This document shows positions 26,201 through 30,519 of a stretch of 64,000 nt of DNA, in pieces; within the stretch, counting starts at the first letter, position 1; every line of letters starts with the position of its first letter. Made by a program: the position numbers and the translations under genes. Source of the stretch: Pampus argenteus (Eukaryota > Chordata > Actinopteri > Scombriformes > Stromateidae); NCBI GenBank assembly GCA_036937835.1, contig CM072870.1:3928501-3992500 (forward strand). Direction: 5' to 3'. The notes beneath the pieces were generated by a model that was given only the letters and a program-made list of their open reading frames with translations, was not told where the DNA came from and did not search any database.

Positions 26201-28448
26201 TTGTTTGTAGTAATCTATTCTTATTTCTCATTATGGTAGATGAAACTGTGAAAGGAATTCATAAAAAAACATAAATTATTTCACAAACTAAAGGAGGAGG
26301 AGCTCCAGAGAAAAAAAGATGAGATGAACCTGGGTCAGGAGTTGTAAAATAAAGTGTGTGAGTATTACCTATAAGTGTATTGATGTGTAGCTTCAGCTCC
26401 CCCCTGCTCGTCAAGGTGCTTCTGTACCTGTAAGAGTCGTGTCTTACCTTCCTCATACTGTTGATGCTGATGACACCTGCCTCGGGTTTGATGTACACCT
26501 CATGGAGCTGGTAAAAAGGCTGCTGCGACAGCGTTGTGATGAGCCCCTCTTAATTCGCTCCAATAAAAACCACATCTGGTTAAACTTCGGTGTTGGGAGC
26601 GAGAACACCTCTGCATGGCTGTATATCACTGGAAGCAGGGGCGATCTGTCGACGCGTGCGACAACTGAATCTCCAATGGAGGCATTTTCATGCACACTCG
26701 CTCAAAACAAGAGTTCATTAGCAGGCGAGCTGAGTCGTGGCAGGTGTGTAATGAGGGTTAGATATGTTTGCAGTGTGACCAGCACGACCCGTGACCCAGG
26801 CTTCCTCTCCAGTGAAAGCAGCCTATTCATCTGATCATTCTGTGTTTCTGAAGCTGTCCGGCACCACTTGGCATGTAATCAGGACCGCCATTCACTAGTT
26901 CATCTGCTAACACAAGCAGAAGACAGGAGGAAGCACTTGGTGTGTGTTTGTGTGTGTAAAAGCCAGGTGGAGAAAGCTACTGTGTGATTGTATTGGCAAA
27001 GGTTTCCTGTCTCATGGCATGGAAGGCAGAGAGGCGCTAGTAACAGCGTTTGTCTCGGTAATTAAAATGAGGCTGGAGCACGTGAACCGACCTTTTTGTC
27101 CTTCATACACGTGCACACACTCCCGACTGCAAGCCAGATGCTCACATGACAATCTATCTTGTCGCAGTCTTTCAAGAGTGCACCTTTTTAAAGGTAGCTG
27201 GGACGCTGGTGTGGAACTGAGTTGAATGGTTGAGTTAACATTCACATGTACACTTGTGGTGTCTTCTCATTTCCAATAGTAAAACGTGTTTTCCTCCTAA
27301 CTTTGTCGTAACACTACTGTGTCATTCAGGGTTATCTAAAGGATATTCTGCTTTATTAAAACTTTATTTAAAAATATTATTATTATTAATTATCATTATT
27401 ATTATTATTTTTCATTTGTGAGTTATGTTAACATTAAACAAAATCAAAGTAACTGCAGAGGAACCGGGGGATGCTACAACTGAGCACGAGAGGTCAACAA
27501 ACAGGAGCAGTCAAAACATCAGATAAGTTGTAAACAAGTTAACAAATGAACTAAACCCAAACCTACTTCAGGTTAGCTAACCTGTTGGCTTGTCACTGAA
27601 AAGTCCTGCTTGATTTAATGTGTGGTGACGGCAGGTGTGGTTTAATATTGTTAAGCAGCTACTTTGTCAGAAATACAGAATAGAAAAAGTTATTTTCTGT
27701 GAATACAAACTATAGATGTCCCCTAAACGCCTCACATTTAGACATAGACACACACAGACTGTCGGTAGACGTTATAATTTACTGATGTTTCCTAAATGTC
27801 TTGTATGCAGGCTACTGGCTACGCTAGAGGTTTTAGTTAACTTTACTGCATTCTTCACTATAGCAACTGAAATGTAAACACTCGTGGCGCGCTCCTTTTA
27901 GTGACTTTCTCAATAATCCCGCACTTTACACACTTTTCAGATCAGCTATTTAGTGATATTTTAGCTATTAGCGATGGCTTCTTCTCTCGCTCCCTCTGTT
28001 TATGTAAATTGAATAGAGATAAATATTGTTATAGTTTCATTGCCCAGCCCTATTCCAAATAAAAGTGTCTAATACATGAGTTTGGTAATAATCTGATTAT
28101 TTTAACTGCTCATGTTTCTTGACTCATTGGACCTCGTTGATGTCGCCATTTTCTTGTATCTCAGCACTGAAAATGGACAGTACAGCATTATTATTACCGG
28201 TAGGGAAGATGGATAAATGCATGGAAGTGAGAGCCAAGTTTTAATTAACCAGAATAATCCTTTAACATCACTGTTGGGTTTTGTTTTATCCCTGGGTTCT
28301 TCCTTCACACTAATTTTTTTTTCTTCCTCTCATTCATCTCTGTCTTTTCTATTTCCAGGCACGCCATTCCCCCTCCATGGTCAACCTGCAGTCCATGTTT
28401 GAGAGGAAGTACCACACATTCAGTCGATCAACGACTCACCTTATCTGA
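567..28448 (+). CDS. ect2: ect2 (epithelial cell transforming 2, RhoGEF), 5'-partial, 22 constitutive exons
   Basis: ECT2 activates RhoA (and can act on Rac/Cdc42) by nucleotide exchange. At anaphase it is recruited to the spindle midzone by the centralspindlin subunit MgcRacGAP/Cyk4 and sets up the contractile ring; in interphase it is nuclear. Joined exons: 567-659, 3231-3413, 4124-4213, 5314-5421, 6891-6964, 8124-8254, 8450-8565, 9157-9219, 9905-10130, 11100-11224, 12563-12682, 12806-12874, 13279-13389, 14458-14554, 14847-14928, 15701-15779, 15880-15999, 17262-17400, 19150-19304, 21432-21539, 22940-23074, 28359-28448. All phases match and there is no internal stop; the sum is 2,514 bp (837 codons plus stop). 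Order: BRCT0, BRCT1, BRCT2 (about residues 1-290 of the visible part), basic linker with NLS and CDK sites (290-370), DH (370-570), PH (600-735), tail ending STTHLI as in human ECT2. The N-terminus (about 70 residues in human) is outside the window. Identity is by residue-level recall of the human protein, not an alignment run. Confidence 0.96.
660..3230 (+). other. ect2: ect2 intron
   Basis: AT-rich intron of 2.6 kb. About 1,490-1,600 (repeated ATGCTAAC / TTAGCATG words) resembles a dispersed repeat family common in fish. Nothing else recognised. Confidence 0.6.
3231..3413 (+). CDS. ect2: ect2 exon, BRCT0 remainder
   Basis: Acceptor TTCCTATTCAG, donor GTAAGT; 61 codons, phase 0/0. It carries the acidic stretch before VFVLPDF and the highly conserved GPPVV motif (RIVGPPVVLHC), as in human RVIGPPVVLNC. 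The middle (residues around DISTPYIMTNN) diverges from mammals. Confidence 0.95.
4124..4213 (+). CDS. ect2: ect2 exon, start of BRCT1
   Basis: Acceptor CGTCCCCACAG, donor GTGAGT; 30 codons, phase 0/0. It encodes PLPFSCRPLYSTTMLNLALC and then FTGFRNKDEI, the first strand and helix of the first tandem BRCT repeat. The human equivalent is PLPFSCRPLY...LCFTGFRKKEEL. Confidence 0.96.
4214..5313 (+). other. ect2: ect2 intron
   Basis: A 1.1-kb AT-rich intron. The 114-codon open stretch at 4357-4701 shows no similarity I recognise and is taken as chance. Nothing else seen. Confidence 0.6.
5314..5421 (+). CDS. ect2: ect2 exon, BRCT1 core
   Basis: Acceptor CCATGTAG, donor GTTCGT (weak after the first two bases); 36 codons, phase 0/0. 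It encodes LVHHMGGTIRKDF and KVTHLIA, the Gly-Gly turn and third strand typical of BRCT folds, matching human LVHHMGGVIRKDF...KVTHLVA. Confidence 0.96.
5422..6890 (+). other. ect2: ect2 intron
   Basis: A 1.5-kb intron with an ATTT-repeat (about 6,178-6,197), an A-run (6,551-6,564) and a long T/C-rich zone (about 6,365-6,470). The overlapping long reading frames here reflect that composition. No gene seen. Confidence 0.6.
6891..6964 (+). CDS. ect2: ect2 exon, BRCT1 end with conserved Trp
   Basis: Acceptor CATCTCGTAG. The donor is best placed at the perfect GTAAGT (6965), leaving two bases (GT) that join a G in the next exon to make Val. 74 bp. It encodes GTPILTPLWIHKAWERRDD, with the invariant BRCT tryptophan (human GTPIMKPEWIYKAWERR). 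Confidence 0.94.
6965..8123 (+). other. ect2: ect2 intron
   Basis: A 1.16-kb AT-rich intron. I see no gene, RNA or recognisable mobile element. Confidence 0.6.
8124..8254 (+). CDS. ect2: ect2 exon, BRCT1-BRCT2 junction
   Basis: 131 bp, entering in phase 2 and leaving in phase 1. It encodes TEFKVPPFQDCILSFLGFSD followed by EEKANMEE, almost identical to human ECT2. The hydrophobic run begins BRCT2. The downstream intron is only 195 bp and dominated by CU-rich repeats. Confidence 0.96.
8315..8419 (+). repeat. compound CT/CTAT microsatellite filling a short ect2 intron
   Basis: Runs of CTCTCT alternating with CTAT and ATATCT occupy more than half of the 195-bp intron between exons 8124-8254 and 8450-8565, ending about 30 bases before the acceptor. 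In the transcript this is a CU-rich tract of the kind bound by polypyrimidine-tract-binding proteins. Confidence 0.95.
8450..8565 (+). CDS. ect2: ect2 exon, BRCT2 core
   Basis: Acceptor GTGTCTCAG, donor GTAAAC; 116 bp, phase 1 in, 0 out. It encodes LEVGDERCTHMVVEEN and KKLFVVKQE, matching human LGDERCTHLVVEEN...KKLYVVKQE. Confidence 0.96.
8566..9904 (+). other. ect2: two ect2 introns around exon 9157-9219
   Basis: The introns 8566-9156 and 9220-9904 are AT-rich with a TTTTA run at about 9,089-9,105. Nothing recognisable as a gene or mobile element. Confidence 0.55.
9157..9219 (+). CDS. ect2: ect2 exon, BRCT2 C-terminal helix
   Basis: 63 bp, 21 codons, phase 0/0. It encodes WFWGSIQMDARAGESMYLYE, with one residue change from human (GETMYLYE). 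The Trp residues sit in the closing helix of BRCT2. Confidence 0.97.
9905..10130 (+). CDS. ect2: ect2 exon, linker with NLS and CDK-type sites
   Basis: 226 bp, phase 0 in, 1 out; acceptor TTCTTCAG, donor GTAAGA. Visible motifs: TTPNSNRKRRRLK, combining a Thr-Pro site (human Thr341/342, reported as a Cdk1 target) with a basic NLS cluster; PPPRKRPSAEHS, a second basic patch; and ISNTPE, equivalent to human Thr412, a reported Cdk1 site that creates a Plk1-binding motif. In human ECT2 this S-loop region controls nuclear import and autoinhibition. Confidence 0.96.
10274..10453 (+). CDS. ect2: ect2 probable cassette exon encoding a very basic linker insert
   Basis: 180 bp that can be included without changing frame: phase 1 in, phase 1 out, 60 codons and no stop. 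It lies behind a good acceptor (CTCTTCTTTCCAG) and ends at CAG|GTCAGG. The acceptor is a NAGNAG tandem (CAGCAG, 10271-10276), so 59- and 60-residue forms are possible. The product contains RRRKTRQRRSRTDRNERRKR, which resembles a strong bipartite NLS or RNA/DNA-binding patch, followed by a Ser/Gln/Glu-rich end. Skipping it also keeps the frame and matches human ECT2 as I recall it, so I treat it as alternative. It could instead be a chance open segment; the two-sided phase match and splice sites argue against that. Confidence 0.6.
10454..11099 (+). other. ect2: ect2 intron downstream of the cassette exon
   Basis: A 646-bp intron. If the cassette donor at 10454 is not used, the cassette frame reads into TAG at 10473-10475. 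No other feature recognised. Confidence 0.55.
11100..11224 (+). CDS. ect2: ect2 exon, start of DH (RhoGEF) domain
   Basis: Acceptor GTTCTCCAG, donor GTAGGG; 125 bp, phase 1 in, 0 out. It encodes KSSTPVLSKQSARWQVSKEL and then YQTESNYVDIL, the first DH helix (conserved region 1), where the Glu contacts the Rho GTPase switch I in Dbl-family GEFs. Confidence 0.97.
11225..12330 (+). other. ect2: ect2 intron, 5' part
   Basis: Short GT runs (11,233-11,257; 11,351-11,361), a run of about 22 Ts (11,480-11,501) and T/C-rich DNA to about 11,640. Open frames here arise from the simple sequence. Confidence 0.6.
12331..12540 (+). mobile_element. MITE-like dispersed repeat fragment (family B, plus orientation)
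   Basis: The words TTGATTAATTAGTTGTTTGG, TCCATAAATTGTCAGAAAAT and CAAAGATATTAAG occur in the same order in a second copy at about 63,315-63,440, and the family's terminus occurs inverted at about 45,010-45,244. This order is familiar from a very common fish non-autonomous DNA element. The superfamily (possibly hAT) is not settled by the sequence alone. Confidence 0.6.
12563..12682 (+). CDS. ect2: ect2 exon, DH domain
   Basis: Acceptor CCATTTGCAG, donor GTAGTG; 40 codons, phase 0/0. It encodes GGPILAQEEIKTIFGSIPDI, near-identical to human GGPILAPEEIKTIFGSIPDI. The upstream intron carries a MITE-like repeat just before this exon. Confidence 0.97.
12806..12874 (+). CDS. ect2: ect2 exon, DH domain
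   Basis: 69 bp, 23 codons, phase 0/0; acceptor TTAATCACCAG, donor GTGAGT. It encodes SDLEELLRAWSDDMSVGDVI followed by LKY. This is one of the more divergent DH pieces (human DDLEDLIVNWDESKSIGDIF). Confidence 0.94.
12875..13278 (+). other. ect2: ect2 intron
   Basis: A 404-bp AT-rich intron with a T/C-rich 3' end before the exon at 13279. Nothing else seen. Confidence 0.6.
13279..13389 (+). CDS. ect2: ect2 exon, DH domain
   Basis: Acceptor CTCTCCTCAG, donor GTATGA; 37 codons, phase 0/0. It encodes YPPFVNFFEMSKETIVRCEK and KPRFHAFLK, essentially the mammalian sequence. Confidence 0.97.
13390..14457 (+). other. ect2: ect2 intron
   Basis: A 1.07-kb AT-rich intron with no recognisable gene or repeat beyond short ATT runs. 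Confidence 0.6.
14458..14554 (+). CDS. ect2: ect2 exon, DH conserved region 3
   Basis: 97 bp, phase 0 in, 1 out; acceptor GACTCTTACAG, donor GTAACA. It encodes INQAKPECGRQSLAELLIRP and VQRLPSVALLLN. LLIRPVQRLPSV is the signature helix of Dbl-family exchange domains that contacts the GTPase. Confidence 0.97.
14691..14803 (+). repeat. (TCTCC)22 pentanucleotide satellite in a 292-bp ect2 intron
   Basis: Twenty-two perfect TCTCC units (14691-14800) plus a partial unit, ending about 43 bases before the acceptor of exon 14847. One strand is pure purine (GGAGA), able in principle to form triplex DNA; the transcript strand is CUCUC, a pyrimidine-tract binding motif. Long open frames on both strands across it are artefacts of the repeat. 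Confidence 0.98.
14847..14928 (+). CDS. ect2: ect2 exon, DH end
   Basis: 82 bp, phase 1 in, 2 out. It encodes KKHTSDDNPDKITLEKAIES and LKEVMT. The donor GAC|GTGAGT has a near-copy 630 bp downstream (15556-15597). The upstream intron is 292 bp and contains 22 perfect TCTCC units. Confidence 0.96.
14929..15700 (+). other. ect2: ect2 intron with duplicated donor and CA repeat
   Basis: A 772-bp intron holding a CA microsatellite (15465-15496) and a second copy (15556-15597) of the sequence around the exon 14847 donor. A short AT-rich piece near 15,600-15,640 resembles dispersed repeat family B. Confidence 0.6.
15465..15496. repeat. CA microsatellite
   Basis: About 16 uninterrupted CA units. Confidence 0.97.
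15701..15779 (+). CDS. ect2: ect2 exon, DH-PH junction
   Basis: Acceptor CTCCCTGCCAG, donor GTAAGT; 79 bp, phase 2 in, 0 out. It encodes HINEDKRKTEGQKQIFDVVY and then EVDGCP, identical to human apart from one residue (TEAQKQ). Confidence 0.97.
15880..15999 (+). CDS. ect2: ect2 exon, PH domain start
   Basis: 40 codons, phase 0/0; acceptor ATTCTCCAG, donor GTGAGA. It encodes ANLLSSHRSLVHRVETIALG and CDRGEQVTLFLFNDCLE, the first strands of the PH domain. In human ECT2 the PH domain also folds back on the DH site for autoinhibition. Confidence 0.97.
16000..17261 (+). other. ect2: ect2 intron within the PH domain
   Basis: A 1.26-kb intron with no recognisable gene. It ends in a GT microsatellite (17216-17247) directly before the exon. 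A GGTTCAAATC word at 16,489-16,498 recalls a pol III B box, but no matching A box or tRNA fold was found. Confidence 0.6.
17216..17247 (+). repeat. GT microsatellite adjoining an ect2 3' splice site
   Basis: About 15 GT units ending roughly 14 bases before exon 17262. UG repeats in this position are known elsewhere to bind TDP-43 or CELF proteins and influence splicing; whether that happens here is inference. Confidence 0.95.
17262..17400 (+). CDS. ect2: ect2 exon, PH domain
   Basis: 139 bp, phase 0 in, 1 out. A GT microsatellite (17216-17247) ends only about 14 bases before the exon, replacing much of the usual pyrimidine tract. It encodes IARKRHKVINTFKSPLGQTR and LKHIALMPLSQIRRVLD. Confidence 0.96.
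17401..19149 (+). other. ect2: ect2 intron
   Basis: A 1.75-kb intron. About 18,450-18,575 has repeated AAGTCAAGTC words like a known fish MITE family. About 18,960-19,149 is strongly T/C-rich and leads into the exon acceptor, which explains the long overlapping frames there. Confidence 0.6.
18452..18575 (+). mobile_element. AAGTC-rich MITE-like fragment
   Basis: Diverged tandem AAGTC / CAAGTCT words ending CTCAAGTCCCCCACCTG, typical of a dispersed fish element. Ends are not sharply defined. Confidence 0.45.
19150..19304 (+). CDS. ect2: ect2 exon, PH domain end
   Basis: 155 bp, phase 1 in, 0 out; it follows a pyrimidine-rich stretch of about 180 bases ending CCCTCCAG. It encodes NAFALVVRPPTEQENLLFSF and LCRHVANTICKADA, ending with the closing PH helix. 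Confidence 0.96.
19305..20398 (+). other. ect2: ect2 intron, 5' part
   Basis: A short CA run follows the donor (19,312-19,328). The rest is unremarkable AT-rich DNA with no recognisable gene or element. Confidence 0.55.
20399..20840 (-). mobile_element. L2-type LINE 3' end fragment
   Basis: Read on the minus strand it encodes a decayed non-LTR ORF2 C-terminus: RGLLSVPEAQLETKGGRAFA, then LRLWYDLPEEIRSAES, as in CR1/L2-group elements (AFSVAAPRLWNSLP...RSA.S). Stops interrupt the reading. The 3' UTR ends CTGTAAATAAAACTTATTATT, followed by an ATT microsatellite tail (20,399-20,428 on the plus strand). The copy is 5'-truncated and dead. Confidence 0.75.
20841..21431 (+). other. ect2: ect2 intron, 3' part
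   Basis: A run of about 21 As (20,928-20,948), which could be the tail of a retrotransposed fragment, and otherwise plain intron. Confidence 0.5.
21432..21539 (+). CDS. ect2: ect2 exon, post-PH segment
   Basis: 36 codons, phase 0/0; acceptor TTGTAACCAG, donor GTAAAA. It encodes VSTKDMDSTLSKASRAIKKT, matching human VNTKDMDSTLSRASRAIKKT. The Lys-rich end belongs to the C-terminal polybasic region that helps membrane binding. Confidence 0.96.
21540..22939 (+). other. ect2: ect2 intron
   Basis: A 1.4-kb AT-rich intron with no recognisable gene or element; a short GT run precedes the acceptor at 22940. Confidence 0.6.
22940..23074 (+). CDS. ect2: ect2 exon, polybasic / Ser-rich tail
   Basis: 45 codons, phase 0/0; acceptor GTGTGTTTTAG, donor GTAAGT. 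It opens VTRAFSFTKTPKRVIQRAF (human VTRAFSFSKTPKRALRRAL) and ends RLGSSSTLA. Because it ends in phase 0 it can join either 24520 (alternative terminal exon) or 28359 (canonical last exon). Confidence 0.95.
23075..24519 (+). other. ect2: ect2 intron before the alternative 3' exon
   Basis: A 1.45-kb intron. The last 170 bases are T/C-rich. No other gene or repeat recognised. Confidence 0.6.
24520..25083 (+). CDS. ect2: ect2 alternative 3' exon with a Pro/Ser-rich C-terminus and own stop
   Basis: It follows a good acceptor (TTATGTACTCCAG) and stays open in the phase required by the previous exon for 187 codons, to TAA at 25081-25083. It starts MSRSASTFSLSDSAKSS, like the human tail segment MSRLSSTSSLAG, and then becomes Pro/Ser/Thr/Gln-rich, ending SPRRETLL. 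Used as a terminal exon it replaces the conserved STTHLI end. A possible phase-0 donor (CCA|GTAAAA after 24783) would instead make it an 88-codon internal exon spliced to 28359. Joining 22940-23074 directly to 28359 reproduces the human length, so this exon is probably alternative or lineage-specific. An AATAAA at about 26,347 could serve as its poly(A) signal. Confidence 0.65.
   Translation: MSRSASTFSLSDSAKSSAVVQRSNSLDHPPVRARVPVCIRTPCSPAQNPAHSPDRNTDPQNNQSLCPNYYPRATEPKSILHAPLSTEPVKPHSSLPTPQQSTSSTRPTSAFMPAAQNSTHLNSKSSQLKSGRHVSRQLPSVGLQPRAPAPYTVGVKGSGFSETRRDPQVPLDPRKAVLTSPRRETLL
25084..28358 (+). other. ect2: last ect2 intron / possible alternative 3' UTR
   Basis: A 3.3-kb stretch between the alternative stop and the canonical last exon. 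AATAAA followed by GTGTGTGAG at about 26,347 could end the alternative transcript. It contains ATT repeats (about 27,372-27,412) and, on the minus strand at 26448-26546, an exon-like segment described separately. No named gene. Confidence 0.5.
26448..26546 (-). other. exon-like minus-strand segment, unidentified
   Basis: On the minus strand, 33 codons open between a modest AG and a good donor (AAG|GTAAGA). They include QQPFYQLHEVYIKPEAGVIS and end INSMRK, with coding-like codon choice. A stop lies just upstream, so the acceptor must be at about 26,547; its pyrimidine tract is poor. I do not recognise the protein. It could be an exon of a nested gene, a relic, or chance. Confidence 0.25.
28359..28448 (+). 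CDS. ect2: ect2 canonical last coding exon
   Basis: Acceptor CTATTTCCAG; 29 codons then TGA. It encodes SMVNLQSMFERKYHTFSRST then THLI, matching human LVSLPSFFERRSHTLSRSTTHLI. The conserved tail confirms the gene end. Confidence 0.96.
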   Translation, partial: ARHSPSMVNLQSMFERKYHTFSRSTTHLI

Positions 28449-29905
28449 GATCCCGCTGCTTGGGACCATCAGCAGGGGCCAGTCCATCCTTTTTTTTTCT
28501 TCTTTTTTTTTTTTGCCGCCTTTGCCTTGACTGCTGCTAACCACAAGATCTGACCAGACAGGTCTGTGCATATAAAGTTAAAGCTACCTGTAAAACAAAC
28601 AAGTATTTGTCCATACTGGAGCTCTGCACTGATTATCCACATCCAGAGGTTATGGCGTACTACACTAAAGCTAGAGACATACATCAGTCTGATATGTGGC
28701 AATATCAGAATTGTCCAGTTTAAGTGCTTCATAGATACTTTGCCAAGTAGGATCAAAACAATAAACCGGGTTATCAGTTTAACACCGATCACGTGACACA
28801 TTCAGCTAAAATGAGTCTGTGTCGCTGCGAGAGAAATGAAGAGAAATATATTATCATTCCTGATCTGACAAGGCAGTCTGGTGCGTTTTGGAATAAAAGT
28901 TATCATTAGAAGCTAACTGGAATGGTACTGCACTGTGCTCGGGGGAACTGGTTCTGGAAAGGTTTACCGCAGCCTGACAACATGAAGGATGCTCTGCGTC
29001 TGCATTTGTTTATGGATATTGATTTGTTGTTGTACTTTACCAGGCACTTTTTGTTCTTATGATGCCCGTTCGGCTCGTTAGCATTGTTTAGCGCGTTAAC
29101 TCTTACTTGCAGACCAGGTAAACACCATGTCTGTCCTCTGGTGTAAATGTCCCTGGATGCTGGTTTGATTTCACTGCGCCTTGGTAAAGTAAAATAACAT
29201 TAGATTTGAAACGTTGAGGTGTATCTATTAAACACATGCAGGCTGCTAAGATAGTTGTGTTTTATGTACTAGTAAAGTTACAAGGTTGACATCTCCTGCC
29301 CTTTACTGCTTTATGGCTTTTTTAATTAACTTACTCTGTGAGAGACCTTTCTATTAACTGACATTTAATTTTGTTTTATTGTAGTGGGGTAGACTTAATT
29401 TCACCTAATATAATAATAATATTATTGTAATTAATCCACCCTCTTAATGTAAACTTGGCCTCCAGCTTTTATAAAGCTTCTCTTTTAAAGCGTCTGATTT
29501 AAAAGGGTGAAAGCACACAGAGACAACTTCTGTTCTTCTTTCTTGGATGCCCGTCCACGTTTTAAAAGATCTTTTTACTGTCTACACTGTGTCTGTGTAA
29601 GAAGAGGTGCTGCATCGTGTGCATATTCAGTCGTGATGAATACATTTTATACCCTTTTTCTTTTCTTTTTTCTTTCTATTTATGTGTTTTCCACTTTTAT
29701 ATTTGTTCTCCTTGAGCTTTGTCTGCTGTTGTTTAATCTCTGTATTAAATGCACTTAAACATGTACCTGAAGATTTAAGCTTCTTCTTACGTATGTCCTT
29801 TATTACCAGAACATAAAAAATATATATATATATTAATTCCGTTCATTTGTAGGGGGTTCTGACTAAATATGTACTTTGTGTGAAAATAAATGCTTTTATT
29901 TCCAC
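28449..29905 (+). other. ect2: ect2 3' UTR
   Basis: Non-coding sequence after the ect2 stop. AATAAA occurs at about 28,892 (GGAATAAAAG) and at 29885-29890. The second is followed by GT-rich sequence and is the likelier site, giving a UTR of about 1.45 kb. A T-rich run with short interruptions lies at 28,490-28,515. Confidence 0.6.
29885..29900. terminator. bidirectional poly(A) motif
   Basis: AATAAATGCTTTTATT reads as AATAAA on the plus strand (29885-29890) and as AATAAA on the minus strand (29895-29900). On the plus side it would end ect2. On the minus side it lies about 140 bases after the stop of an unidentified minus-strand open segment (30041-30295). Confidence 0.55.
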
Positions 29906-30040
29906 TTTGTCCTGGAGTAAGGTTGTCTCCTGTGTATGAATGTGTGTGCCAAAAAGGAAAATTCTGATCTGAATCTGAAATGATCTAAATTCTGCCACAA
30001 TGACCATTATTTTACAATCTTGGATATAATCAATAAGTCA

Positions 30041-30516
30041 CTAATTCAGCTGCTTCAGTGGGGCTCGACAAGTTTGATTCGTGAAATATTCTTGGAGCTT
30101 CCGCTTGAGTTTGAGATCTTTGAGGGCCTGTTTGTGATTTGCATACTGCTGCTTTGAAGCGAGCTCATGAATGCTCCTCAGTACTCGTCTGTACTTCTTG
30201 CTCATTTGATGTAGGAGTTAGTTTAGAAGTTTCTGGATCCCCTTAGACAAAGTGCTCTTTCCCAGTTTCTCTTCATAAATCACAGCTGCTGTTTAAAATT
30301 CACTTTTGGACCAACAGTCAGTTACATCTTTGAAGAAAGTAAACCCGGTCCAGAAATACTGACAAATGGGCTAGATTGGGAAACCAGCAGGTATTTTTTA
30401 AGGGAGCGATTGACTGTGGTGACATGTGAAGGTGTATAATCTTGTAACAATGAGACCAGGGAGGAGATTCTCTCTTTAATGCTATGATTATTATTATTTT
30501 TAAATTCATCAATCAT
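30041..30516 (-). pseudogene. unidentified minus-strand coding remnant beside the ect2 poly(A) site
   Basis: Two neighbouring minus-strand open segments in different frames. Distal: 30322-30516, including KERISSLVSLLQDYTPSHVT and VNRSLKKYLLVSQSS. Proximal: 30041-30292, reading VIYEEKLGKSTLSKGIQKLL, a single in-frame TAA (30218-30220), then a 54-codon ORF from an ATG at 30205 with KKYRRVLRSIHELASKQQ and KQALKDLKLKRKLQEYF, stop at 30041. The second part looks like a charged coiled coil. About 140 bases further on is a minus-strand AATAAA. The frameshift and stop suggest a decayed gene or retrocopy; alternatively these are real short exons with introns I cannot place. The protein is not recognised. 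Confidence 0.35.
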
Positions 30517-30519
30517 TTA

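Noticed and set aside
26439..26834. 131-codon plus-strand frame in the last ect2 intron
   Set aside because: No recognised domain; its 5' half overlaps the more coding-like minus-strand segment and it has no splice context fitting ect2.
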